A DNA stretch of 64,000 nucleotides from Rubrivivax sp. (GTDB lineage: Bacteria > Pseudomonadota > Gammaproteobacteria > Burkholderiales > Burkholderiaceae_C), in NCBI GenBank assembly GCA_020248945.1, contig JADCGQ010000005.1:1-64000 (forward strand), written 5' to 3'. Below the pieces are notes generated by a model. The model did no database searches. It saw nothing but the letters and a program-made list of their open reading frames with translations, and was not told the DNA's origin. Of this stretch, positions 37,429-45,422 are shown piece after piece. Within the stretch, counting starts at the first letter, position 1. Each line of letters opens with the position of its first letter. The position numbers and the translations under genes were made by a program.

Positions 37429-39864
37429 ATGCAATTCCCCGAGTCCTGGCTGCGCGAGTTCTGCGATCCGCCGCTGTCCACCCAAGCCCTGGCCGACCTG
37501 CTGACGATGAGCGGCATGGAGGTCGAAGAACTGCGGCCCGTGGCGCCACCCTTCAACGGCATCGTCGTGGCCGAGATCCTGACGGCCGAGCAGCACCCGC
37601 AGGCCGACCGCCTGCGCGTGTGCACGGTGGCGGCCGGCGAGTTTTCGAAGGATGGCCCGCTCCAGATCGTCTGCGGCGCGCCGAACGCCCGTGTCGGCAT
37701 CAAGGTGCCGCTCGCGGTGGTGGGTGCGGAGCTGCCGCCCGGCGAGGATGGCAAGCCGTTCAAGATCGGCGTGGGCAAGCTGCGCGGCGTGCAGAGCTAC
37801 GGCATGTTGTGCTCGGCGCGCGAGCTCAAGCTGTCCGAGGACCACGGCGGACTGCTCGAGCTGGCGTCTGATGCGCCCGTGGGCACGGACCTGCGAGCGC
37901 ATCTGAAGCTCGACGACACCATCTTCACGCTCAAGCTCACGCCCAACCTGGCGCACGGCCTCAGCGTGTATGGCGTGGCGCGCGAGGTGGCTGCGCTCAC
38001 TGGCGCGCCGCTGAAGCAACCCTGCTTCCCGCCCGTGGCGCCGGGCACCGAGCGCAAGCTGCCGGTGCGCGTGGAAGCGGCCGACCTGTGCGGCCGCTTC
38101 TCGGGCCGCGTGGTGTTGGGCGTGAACCCGCAAGCGCCGACTCCTGCCTGGATGGTGGATCGCCTGGCGCGTTGCGGTCAGCGCAGCGTGAGCGCCCTCG
38201 TCGACATCTCGAACTACGTGATGTTCGAGTACGGCCGGCCTTCGCACATCTTTGATCTCGACAAGATCCACGGCGGCCTTGTCGTGCGCTGGGGGCGGGT
38301 CGGCGAGACGCTGAAGCTGCTCAATGGCAACACCGTCGAACTCGATGCGAAGGTGGGCGTGATCGCCGACGAGCAAGCGGTCGAATCACTCGCCGGCATC
38401 ATGGGCGGCGACGCCACCGCGGTGGGCGACGGCACGCAGAACATCTACGTCGAGGCCGCCTTCTGGTGGCCCGAGGCCGTGCAGGGCCGCTCGCGCCGCT
38501 ACGCCTTCAGCACCGACGCCGGCCACCGCTTCGAGCGCGGTGTCGACCCGGCCTCGACGGTGGAGCACATCGAGCGCATCACGCAGCTGGTGATCGACAT
38601 CTGTGGCACGCCGGCCACCGTGGCCGGCCCCATCGACGACCAGACCCTGGCGCTGCCCGAGCGCAAGCCGGTGGCGCTGCGCGTGGCGCGTGCGGCCAAG
38701 GTCATCGGCATGCCGGTGACGCAGGCGCAGTGCGCCGATGTCTTCAGCCGCCTCGGCCTGCCGTTCACGCAGGCCGACGGCGTGCTGACCGTCACGCCGC
38801 CGAGCTGGCGCTTCGACATCGCCATCGAGGAAGACCTCATCGAGGAGGTGGCCCGCGTCGTTGGCTACGACAAGCTGCCGGCCACGCCCACCGTGGCGCC
38901 CACGCAGGCGCGCGTGCGCCGCGAAGGCCAGCGCTCCGCCCACGACGTGCGCCACGCGCTGGCCGGCCTGGGCTTCCAGGAGACCATCGGCTTCTCCTTC
39001 GTCGAAGAACGCTGGGAGCGCGAGCTCGCGGGCAACGCCGATCCGATCCGCGTGCTCAACCCCATTGCCGCGCCCTTGGCGGTGATGCGCTCCAGCCTCA
39101 TCGGCAGCCTCGTGCAGGCGCTGCGCCACAACCTGGCGCGCAAGCTGACGCGGGCGCGGCTGTTCGAGATCGGCCGCGTCTACCGCAAGCACGCGGGCGC
39201 GGCCGATGGCCCGCTGGCCGTGGCGGGTGTCGAGCAGCCGATGCGCGTGGCCGCGCTCGCCTTCGGCCCGGCTGCGCCGGCGCAATGGGGCAGCGCCGAG
39301 CGCGCCACCGACTTCTTCGACATCAAGGGCGAGCTCGAGGCGCTGCTGGCGCCGGCCGTGCTGCGCTTCGAGGCCACGGCGCATCCGGCGCTGCATCCGG
39401 GCCGCTCGGCCGCCGTGTGGCTGGGCGATCGCGCCATCGGCTTTGTGGGCGAGCTGCACCCGCGCTGGCGCCAGGCCTACGAGCTGCCGCAGTCGCCGCT
39501 GGTCTTCGAACTGGAGCTCGATGCTGTGCTGGCGCGCGAGGTGCCGGTGTTCGCGACGGTGTCGCGCCGGCAGCCGGTGCAGCGCGACGTGGCGCTGGTG
39601 GTGCGCGATGGCGTGTCGCACGACGCGCTGGTGGGCGCGCTGCGGGCCGATCCAGCCGGGCTCATCCGTGCGGCGACGTTGTTCGACGTGTGGAAGCCCA
39701 CCCGTGGCGCGGCCAGCGGCCTCGACGACAGCGAGCGCAGCCTCGCCATCCGGCTTGAACTGCTGGACTTCGATCAGACGCTCACCGACGATCGCATCGA
39801 AGCCACGGTGCAAGCCGCCGTGGCCCGCGCGGCCGCTGCCTTTGGCGCGCGCCTGCGCGCCTGA
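37429..39864 (+). CDS. pheT: Phenylalanyl-tRNA synthetase beta subunit
   Basis: An 811-residue subunit. Domains in order: N-terminal B1 and tRNA-binding EMAP-like domain ([21 protein letters not shown] near 45), the B3/B4 editing domain ([21 protein letters not shown] near 260), B5 (near 400-480, ending [15 protein letters not shown]), the inactive catalytic-like domain, and the C-terminal anticodon-binding ferredoxin-like domain ([19 protein letters not shown] near 718). It edits Tyr-tRNA-Phe. The gap to pheS is 30 bases. The length is slightly above that of the Escherichia coli protein (795). Confidence 0.97.
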   Translation: MQFPESWLREFCDPPLSTQALADLLTMSGMEVEELRPVAPPFNGIVVAEILTAEQHPQADRLRVCTVAAGEFSKDGPLQIVCGAPNARVGIKVPLAVVGAELPPGEDGKPFKIGVGKLRGVQSYGMLCSARELKLSEDHGGLLELASDAPVGTDLRAHLKLDDTIFTLKLTPNLAHGLSVYGVAREVAALTGAPLKQPCFPPVAPGTERKLPVRVEAADLCGRFSGRVVLGVNPQAPTPAWMVDRLARCGQRSVSALVDISNYVMFEYGRPSHIFDLDKIHGGLVVRWGRVGETLKLLNGNTVELDAKVGVIADEQAVESLAGIMGGDATAVGDGTQNIYVEAAFWWPEAVQGRSRRYAFSTDAGHRFERGVDPASTVEHIERITQLVIDICGTPATVAGPIDDQTLALPERKPVALRVARAAKVIGMPVTQAQCADVFSRLGLPFTQADGVLTVTPPSWRFDIAIEEDLIEEVARVVGYDKLPATPTVAPTQARVRREGQRSAHDVRHALAGLGFQETIGFSFVEERWERELAGNADPIRVLNPIAAPLAVMRSSLIGSLVQALRHNLARKLTRARLFEIGRVYRKHAGAADGPLAVAGVEQPMRVAALAFGPAAPAQWGSAERATDFFDIKGELEALLAPAVLRFEATAHPALHPGRSAAVWLGDRAIGFVGELHPRWRQAYELPQSPLVFELELDAVLAREVPVFATVSRRQPVQRDVALVVRDGVSHDALVGALRADPAGLIRAATLFDVWKPTRGAASGLDDSERSLAIRLELLDFDQTLTDDRIEATVQAAVARAAAAFGARLRA

Positions 39865-39902
39865 AGCCGACCACCCCGCCCCTGGCCCGAGGGAGACCCG
39901 AG

Positions 39903-40310
39903 ATGAATCCAGAACCCACCGCCGACGACCCGGGCCCGGCCGACGAAGCGCTGGCTCCCCCGGCCGCGTTGAGCCGCGTCATCCTGCCGTCCATCGAGAC
40001 GCCCACGCTGACCAAGGCCGAGCTGGCCGAGTTGCTGTTCGACCGCCTGGGCCTGAACAAGCGCGAGAGCAAGGACATGGTCGAGGCCTTCTTCGACATC
40101 GTGCACGGCACGCTGGTCGACGGCCGCGACGTCAAGCTCTCGGGCTTCGGCAACTTCAACATCCGCCGCAAGGCGCCGCGCCCGGGGCGCAACCCGCGCA
40201 CTGGCGAGAGCATTCCGATCAAGGCGCGCAACGTTGTCACCTTCCACGCCAGTCACAAGCTGAAATCGATCGTGCAAGGCGACACCCCGGTGGAGGGGGA
40301 CTTCGAGTAG
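39903..40310 (+). CDS. ihfA: Integration host factor alpha subunit
   Basis: A 135-residue DNA-bending protein. The core (residues about 36-130) has [52 protein letters not shown] and the DNA-minor-groove arm [17 protein letters not shown]. The first 35 residues (Pro/Ala/Asp-rich) have no counterpart in the 99-residue Escherichia coli IHF-alpha. GAGGGAG lies before the ATG at 39903, supporting the long form. IHF acts as a heterodimer with the beta subunit encoded elsewhere. The gene follows pheT as in many proteobacteria. Confidence 0.95.
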   Translation: MNPEPTADDPGPADEALAPPAALSRVILPSIETPTLTKAELAELLFDRLGLNKRESKDMVEAFFDIVHGTLVDGRDVKLSGFGNFNIRRKAPRPGRNPRTGESIPIKARNVVTFHASHKLKSIVQGDTPVEGDFE

Positions 40311-40332
40311 AGTCTAGTTTTCCCCACCGAAA

Positions 40333-40348
40333 CCATTGATTTCAATGG
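40333..40348 (+). promoter_or_regulatory. Inverted repeat covering the start codon of the MerR gene
   Basis: CCATTGA, two bases, then TCAATGG: a perfect 7-bp inverted repeat, with the ATG start codon (40345-40347) in its right arm. It could be an operator for the MerR-family protein itself or an RNA hairpin that hides the start. It lies 22 bases after the ihfA stop. Confidence 0.5.
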
Positions 40349-40848
40349 AGAAATCGCTCCCCGCCATTCCGGCCAAGCGTTACTTCACCATCGGTGAGGT
40401 GAGCGAGCTGTGCGGGGTGAAGCCTTACGTGCTGCGCTATTGGGAGCAGGAGTTCACGCAGCTCAAGCCGATGAAGCGGCGGGGCAACCGGCGCTACTAC
40501 CAGCACCACGAGGTGCTGCTGATCCGGCGCATCCGCGAGTTGCTCTACGACCAGGGCTTCACGATCAGCGGCGCACGCAACCGGCTGGCCGACGTGGCGC
40601 CGCCCCTGCGCTTGGGCGCAGTGCTGCCCGACCCGGACGGCGTGGACGACGACAGCGTGCCGGTGGGCGAGTCCATCATTGAAGGCGCCGCAGCGATGCT
40701 GTTGATGCACCCAGCCGCCGACCGCACGAGTCTGCCGCTGCAGAGCCCCGGGGCCTTGTCGGGCGCGTCGCAGGCAGGGCTGAGCGACGCCGACACGCGC
40801 GCGTTGCGCCACGAGTTGTTGTCGATCCGCGAACTGCTGAGCGTGTAG
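40345..40848 (+). CDS. MerR-family transcriptional regulator
   Basis: A 167-residue regulator. Residues about 14-85 form the MerR winged helix (YFTIGEVSELCGVKPYVLRYWEQEF, then RRGNRRYYQHHEVLLIRRIRELLYDQGFTISGARN). The C-terminal part is short, Asp/Ala/Leu-rich and has no metal-binding cysteines, so the signal is probably not a metal. The gene follows ihfA in many beta- and gammaproteobacteria. The start ATG at 40345 lies within an inverted repeat; a TTG at 40336 in frame would add three residues. Confidence 0.9.
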   Translation: MEKSLPAIPAKRYFTIGEVSELCGVKPYVLRYWEQEFTQLKPMKRRGNRRYYQHHEVLLIRRIRELLYDQGFTISGARNRLADVAPPLRLGAVLPDPDGVDDDSVPVGESIIEGAAAMLLMHPAADRTSLPLQSPGALSGASQAGLSDADTRALRHELLSIRELLSV

Positions 40849-40873
40849 GCCGGGAAAGACCCGCGAGCCAGCC

Positions 40874-40879
40874 TATAAT
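40874..40879 (+). promoter_or_regulatory. -10 box of the tRNA-Pro gene
   Basis: A perfect TATAAT 12 bases before the mature tRNA 5' end and 25 bases after the MerR gene stop. The -35 region (around 40851-40856) is poor, so the promoter rests mainly on the -10 box. Confidence 0.6.
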
Positions 40880-40891
40880 CTGAGGCTCAGT

Positions 40892-40968
40892 CGGGGTGTA
40901 GCGCAGCCTGGTAGCGCACTTGCATGGGGTGCAAGGGGTCGCGAGTTCGAATCCCGCCACCCCGACCA
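40892..40968 (+). tRNA. tRNA-Pro (anticodon GGG)
   Basis: A 77-base tRNA including an encoded CCA end. Acceptor stem CGGGGTG pairs with CACCCCG; the anticodon stem CTTGC/GCAAG encloses the loop ATGGGGT with anticodon GGG at 40926-40928; the T loop is GTTCGAATC. The GGG anticodon reads CCC and CCU proline codons. It is a single-gene transcript with its own -10 box and a strong terminator. Confidence 0.97.
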
Positions 40969-40979
40969 TTGAAGACGCA

Positions 40980-41007
40980 AAACCCGGAGTCGCAAGACTC
41001 CGGGTTT
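40980..41007 (+). terminator. Terminator of tRNA-Pro
   Basis: A perfect 12-bp stem, AAACCCGGAGTC with GACTCCGGGTTT, capped by a GCAA tetraloop and followed by CTTGCTT. It begins 12 bases after the CCA end. Confidence 0.85.
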
Positions 41008-41009
41008 CT

Positions 41010-41694
41010 TGCTTCTGGCTCTAGGCTTCCGGCCGGCTCCCGGCCCGCCCGGGAGGCCCCACCTAACATGTGCGATTGTCCTGGCTACAACTGAACTGAT
41101 CATGCCCGATGGGGACGCCGTGATGCCGTCCGAAGTCCCGGTCCATGGTGCGCACGCTGGCGCCGTTTCTGGTTCGCCGCCCGTGTGGCCGGCTCTGTTC
41201 GAGGAGCGAGTGCGCGCGGTCACCGTGGTGGTCGTGCGCAAGCGACCGCAGATGGCAGAGCCCGAGACGAGCAGCCAACTTGCCGCCGATGCAGGCGGCG
41301 AAGTGGAACGCAAGACCCGCGTCTTCGTGGTGCCGACGGAGCCGCGTGCCGCGATCACGGATCCCGCGCACAAGGGCTTGGCAGTCGCGCCAGCGGCGGT
41401 GGCGTGCGGCACGCGGCGGCGCCAGAGTGCGTTGCACCGTCCAGGCAAGGTGGTTCTCATCGTGCCGCCCCAAGACAACGTGCATCCACCAGCCGATGTG
41501 GGCCTGGACGAGACCGCGCTGAACGATACGACGCCGGTATGCCGCCCGCAGGTCGACGACTGGCTGCCGCCACCTCTGGCGAGCGACTACCCTACGGTGC
41601 AGGCCTCGCTGGCTCATGTGCTGACCCTCGGCAAGCAGGCGCAAGCTGCCAGCCGCTGGCGCTTCAGGCGCTGAGCCAACGTGGCCCGGCCTTC
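41010..41694. other. 685-base stretch without a recognisable gene, next to tRNA-Pro
   Basis: The best open frame runs on the plus strand from ATG 41102 to 41674 (190 codons, beginning MPDGDAVMPSEVPVHGAHAG). It has no ribosome binding site. Its third-position G+C, judged by eye at about 80 percent, is lower than in flanking genes, and the protein resembles nothing I know. Two minus-strand frames (41063-41644 and one ending inside the tRNA region) are equally unconvincing. It could be a decayed gene, a remnant of DNA inserted at the tRNA, or the upstream control region of creB. Confidence 0.3.
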
Positions 41695-42408
41695 ATGCCC
41701 ATTGCAGTGTCGACCCGAATTCCCCCCTCTGTGGCGCCCCTGATCCTGCTGCTCGAAGACGAGCAGGCCATCGCCGATACCTTGCTGTATGTCCTCGGCA
41801 GCGAGGGCTTCGAGGTGCGGCACGAAAGGCTGGCGCGTGATGCACGCGCCGCCGTCGCTGAACGCTTGCCCGCATTGGCCATTCTGGACGTCGGCCTGCC
41901 CGATGGCAGTGGATTCGACGTCTGTCGCGACATTCGCCGCCAGAGCAACCTTCCGGTGCTCTTCCTGACTGCGCGCGCCGATGAGTTCGACCGCGTGCTG
42001 GGGCTGGAATTGGGGGCCGATGACTACGTTGCCAAGCCGTTCTCGCCGCGCGAGGTCTGCGCTCGGGTGCGTGCCATCCTGCGGCGAAGCGCCGGCAGCG
42101 CGGCCCCCGGGGCGGCGCCGGTGCTACCGCTGCGGCTGGACGACGGCGCCCAGCGCATCCTCGGCCCGGCCGGGCCGCTGCCACTGACGCGGCTGGAGTA
42201 TCGGTTGCTCGCGGCGCTGCTGCGGCGGCCTGAACGCATCTTCTCGCGCCGCGAGCTGATGTCGATGGTCTGGGACGACGCGCCGGACACCTCGGACCGG
42301 ACCGTCGACGCGCATGTCAAGCTCGTTCGTGCCAAGTTGCGCGAGGCCGGCCTCGATGGAGACCTGATCCAGACGCATCGCCACATGGGCTATTCGCTGC
42401 AGCGCTGA
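41695..42408 (+). CDS. creB: Response regulator CreB
   Basis: A 237-residue OmpR-type regulator. The receiver domain has the acidic pair (LLLEDEQAIAD), the phosphoacceptor Asp65 in LAILDVGLPDGSG, the Thr in FLTARADEFD and Lys in DDYVAKPFSPREV. The C-terminal winged helix includes LTRLEYRLLAALLRRPERIFSRRELM and TVDAHVKLVRAKLRE. Identification as CreB rests on the following creC and creD genes and on the direct repeat before creD. The first 14 residues before LILLLEDE are a longer lead than in Escherichia coli CreB, so the true start may be further in. Confidence 0.9.
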   Translation: MPIAVSTRIPPSVAPLILLLEDEQAIADTLLYVLGSEGFEVRHERLARDARAAVAERLPALAILDVGLPDGSGFDVCRDIRRQSNLPVLFLTARADEFDRVLGLELGADDYVAKPFSPREVCARVRAILRRSAGSAAPGAAPVLPLRLDDGAQRILGPAGPLPLTRLEYRLLAALLRRPERIFSRRELMSMVWDDAPDTSDRTVDAHVKLVRAKLREAGLDGDLIQTHRHMGYSLQR

Positions 42409-42409
42409 C

Positions 42410-43870
42410 ATGCGCATCGGTCTGCGGCTGCTTTTGGGCTTCTTCTTGGTGCTGGGGCTGGCGCTGGTCGTTGTGCTGCAGGTGTTCCTGGAAGAGGTCA
42501 AGCCCGGCACACGGCTGGCCATGGAGGACAGCCTGGTCGACACCGCCCACACCCTGGCTGCGCTCGCCGCACCGGACCTCCGCGCCGGTGTCATTGCCAG
42601 CGGCAGCTTCGCCCAGTCGCTCAGCCGTCTGCAGGACGTGCGCCCCCAGGCCTTGCTCTGGGGCTTCAACAAGACGCGCATCGAGACCCGGGTCAGCATC
42701 ACCGACGCGAGGGGCATCGTCGTCTACGACACGCAGCCTGAGGCCATCGGGCAAGACCACTCACGCTGGAACGACGTGGCACGTACGCTGCGCGGCCAGT
42801 ACGGTGCCCGCTCCAGTGCGTTGCGCGCTGACGAGCCCGACAACACCGTCATGCACGTGGCGGCTCCCATCGTCGATGGCCCCCGCATCATCGGCGTGCT
42901 CACGGTGTCGCGTCCCAACCGCACGCTGGAACCCTACATCGCGCGCAGCCGCGAACGCATCCTCGTCGCAGCGGGGCTGTTGCTGGGCGTGACGCTTGCC
43001 GTCGGCGGCTTGTTCACGTGGTGGATCGCGAGCTCGCTGCAGCGTCTGCAGGGCTATGCGCTGGCTGTCGCGCGCGGCGAGCGCGCCGAGCCCCCGCGCC
43101 TGGGCCGCCTGAGTGGCAACACCGAGTTCAGCGACCTGGCGCAGGCCGTGGAGCGCATGCGCCTGAAGCTCGAGGACAAGGCCTATGTCGAGACCTACGT
43201 GCACACCCTGACGCACGAGTTGAAGAGCCCGCTCGCTGCCATCCGCGGCGCCGCCGAACTGCTGCAGGAGCCCTTGCCCGACGCCGAGCGCCGCCGCTTC
43301 GCCGGCAACGTGCAGCGGCAAACCGAGCGCCTGAAGCAATTGGTCGACCAGTTGCTTGGCCTGGCGGCGGTGGAGCAGATGCGCCGCCTTGCCGACGTGG
43401 AGGAACTCGACCTCGCCGCGCTCACGCACGAACTGCTGCAGGGCCTGGAGCCGCGTCTGCGCCAGAAGGCGCTGCGCCTGCACTGCGAGATGTCCACTCC
43501 CGCGGCGCTGCGGGGTAACCGCTTCCTGGTGTCGCAGGCGCTGCGTAACCTGCTCGACAACGCCATCGACTTCTCACCCGCTGGCGGCCAGCTGTGGCTG
43601 CGGCTGCAGCCCGACGTGGAGCACGGGCGCGAGGGTCTGGTCTGGTCGGTGCAGGACGAGGGCCCAGGCGTGCCCGACTACGCACGCGAGCGCATCTTCG
43701 AACGCTTCTACTCGCTGCCCCGCAGCGACACGCAGGAGCGCAGCTCCGGCCTGGGGCTCTGTCTTGTCCAGGAAGTCAGCAGCCTGCACGGCGGGCGTGT
43801 GACGGTGGGTAATGCCGCCACCGGTTGCATCGCCCGCTGGTGGCTGCCGCGAGTGCCGCCCGGGTCTTGA
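42410..43870 (+). CDS. creC: Sensor histidine kinase CreC
   Basis: A 486-residue inner-membrane kinase. One membrane helix at residues 5-25 and another near 185-207 bracket a periplasmic sensor of about 155 residues (VSITDARGIVVYDTQPEAIGQDHSRW). A HAMP domain (RLQGYALAVARGERAE) follows, then the dimerisation/His domain with LTHELKSPLAAIRGAAELL (His near 269), and the ATPase domain with NLLDNAIDFSP, DEGPGVPDYARERIFERFYS and SSGLGLCLVQEV. It phosphorylates CreB; in enterobacteria it responds to carbon or envelope conditions. It starts one base after the creB stop. Confidence 0.92.
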   Translation: MRIGLRLLLGFFLVLGLALVVVLQVFLEEVKPGTRLAMEDSLVDTAHTLAALAAPDLRAGVIASGSFAQSLSRLQDVRPQALLWGFNKTRIETRVSITDARGIVVYDTQPEAIGQDHSRWNDVARTLRGQYGARSSALRADEPDNTVMHVAAPIVDGPRIIGVLTVSRPNRTLEPYIARSRERILVAAGLLLGVTLAVGGLFTWWIASSLQRLQGYALAVARGERAEPPRLGRLSGNTEFSDLAQAVERMRLKLEDKAYVETYVHTLTHELKSPLAAIRGAAELLQEPLPDAERRRFAGNVQRQTERLKQLVDQLLGLAAVEQMRRLADVEELDLAALTHELLQGLEPRLRQKALRLHCEMSTPAALRGNRFLVSQALRNLLDNAIDFSPAGGQLWLRLQPDVEHGREGLVWSVQDEGPGVPDYARERIFERFYSLPRSDTQERSSGLGLCLVQEVSSLHGGRVTVGNAATGCIARWWLPRVPPGS

Positions 43871-43893
43871 GAGCCGCGGCCGCATCGGCCGGT

Positions 43894-43909
43894 TTCACGC
43901 TCGCTTCAC
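43894..43909 (+). promoter_or_regulatory. CreB-type direct repeat (cre tag) before creD
   Basis: TTCACGCTCGCTTCAC is TTCAC, six bases, TTCAC: an exact match to the CreB recognition repeat known from enteric bacteria and Pseudomonas-group studies. It starts 24 bases after the creC stop and ends 36 bases before the creD ATG. Confidence 0.85.
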
Positions 43910-43945
43910 ACCCGCCGCGCGGCCGCTGCGCAGCCGGCTTCGACA

Positions 43946-45328
43946 ATGGCCCGGTCCCCGCCCGAACCGGAGCCCCGAGTGAGCCGACACCCCCTGCTGA
44001 GCAAGCTGCTGATCATTGCGGCCCTGATTGCGCTGATGTCCGTTGCCCTGACGCTGGTACGCGTCACCGTGGCCGAGCGCAGCGCCTACCGACAGGACGC
44101 GACCGACCAGGTCTCTGCAGCCCACGCCCGGGCGCAGACCATTACCGGCCCCGTGATCTGGCTGCAGTACACCGAGACCGGCGTGCGCCGCGTCCGGATC
44201 GACGGCGACGGCGGCGAACGCTTCCGCGAAGAACCGGTCACCGAGTCGCGCGTGGCACTGGTCTTCCCACAGCGGCTCGAGACCCGCAGCCAGCTGGCGA
44301 CTGAGCGCCGCCAGCGCGGGATCTTCCCCGTCATGGTGTACACCAGCCAGCACCGGAGCACCGGACGCTTCGTGTGGAACGATCCGGTGCCACGCACCCC
44401 GGGCGCCCGCATCACGCCCGGAAGGGCGCTGCTGCTGATGGGTGTCAGCGATGCCCGCGGCCTGCTCAGCGCGCCGCAGCTGCGCCTGGCTGGGCAGCCG
44501 CTCGCGGTGGCGCCAGCGCCGGCCGAGGCTCCGTTGCCTCTGGCTGCGGTCATTGACCTGGCGCTGCTGCAGCCCGGTGCGACACTCGACGTGGCGCTGG
44601 ACTTCGAGTTGGCCGGCACCGGCCGCATCGGCTGGGTGCCCTTGGCCGACGACACCGAGGTGACGCTGGTTTCGCCCTGGCCGCACCCCAGCTTCGGCGG
44701 CAACTTCCTGCCGCGCACACGGCGCGTCGGTGCCGACGGCTTTGAGGCCACGTGGCGCGTGCCTGCGCTGTCTACACAGGCCCGCACGCAGTTCGCGGCC
44801 CGGGGCAACGAGCGTCCCCAGCCGGAGCAGTTCTCGGTGTCGCTGGCCGACCCGGTGGACCCGTACCGGTTGGCCGAGCGTGCCGCCAAGTACGGGCTGC
44901 TGTTCATCGTGCTCACCTTCGCGGCCTTCTTCGTGCTCGAGATGGTGCGCCGCTGGCGCATCCACCCGATGCAGTACCTGATGATCGGTGCGGCGCTGGT
45001 GCTGTTCTTCCTGCTGCTGCTGTCGTTGGCCGAGCACCTGGCTTTCGGTGCCGCCTATGCGCTGGCCAGCGGTGCCTGCATCGGGCTCCTGGCGTACTAC
45101 CTGCGCCACGTGCTCGGTGGCTGGCGGGCGGGCCTGGCGATGAGCAGCCTGCTGGTGGCGCTTTACGGCGTGCTCTACAGCATCCTGCTGTCGGAAGACA
45201 ACGCCTTGCTGCTCGGCAGCTTGCTGCTCTTCGGCGTGCTGGCCACCGTGATGACGGTCACGCGGCGCATCGACTGGTACGACGTGCTGCCGACCGATGC
45301 AGCAGGGTCAGCAACGAAGGCGCGCTGA
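43946..45328 (+). CDS. creD: Inner-membrane protein CreD
   Basis: A 460-residue membrane protein of the CreD family. An N-terminal helix (LLSKLLIIAALIALMSVALTL, residues about 20-41) anchors a large periplasmic domain (about 45-300, with QYTETGVRRVRIDGDGGERF and FRPQL-type strands). A run of six or so hydrophobic helices follows from about 310 to 455 (YGLLFIVLTFAAFFVLEMV, YLMIGAALVLFFLLLLSLAEH). In other bacteria CreD is the main CreBC target and affects envelope integrity and beta-lactam response. A short overlapping-start alternative is not evident. The cre tag lies directly upstream. Confidence 0.9.
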   Translation: MARSPPEPEPRVSRHPLLSKLLIIAALIALMSVALTLVRVTVAERSAYRQDATDQVSAAHARAQTITGPVIWLQYTETGVRRVRIDGDGGERFREEPVTESRVALVFPQRLETRSQLATERRQRGIFPVMVYTSQHRSTGRFVWNDPVPRTPGARITPGRALLLMGVSDARGLLSAPQLRLAGQPLAVAPAPAEAPLPLAAVIDLALLQPGATLDVALDFELAGTGRIGWVPLADDTEVTLVSPWPHPSFGGNFLPRTRRVGADGFEATWRVPALSTQARTQFAARGNERPQPEQFSVSLADPVDPYRLAERAAKYGLLFIVLTFAAFFVLEMVRRWRIHPMQYLMIGAALVLFFLLLLSLAEHLAFGAAYALASGACIGLLAYYLRHVLGGWRAGLAMSSLLVALYGVLYSILLSEDNALLLGSLLLFGVLATVMTVTRRIDWYDVLPTDAAGSATKAR

Positions 45329-45422
45329 CGCTGTCGCGTGGATTCACACCTGCTGGCGGCTCGCCAGGCGCTGGCAGGGCTTCGTTGAGGCAGGCCGGTA
45401 CCGTGCCCGTTCAGCGCTTGAG

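Noticed and set aside
40873-41478. Minus-strand frame across tRNA-Pro
   Set aside because: It runs antisense through the tRNA and its terminator and is Ser/Thr/Arg-rich without homology.
45341-45360. TTCAC near 45354 as a second cre tag
   Set aside because: Only one TTCAC half-site is present and it lies downstream of creD, between convergent genes.
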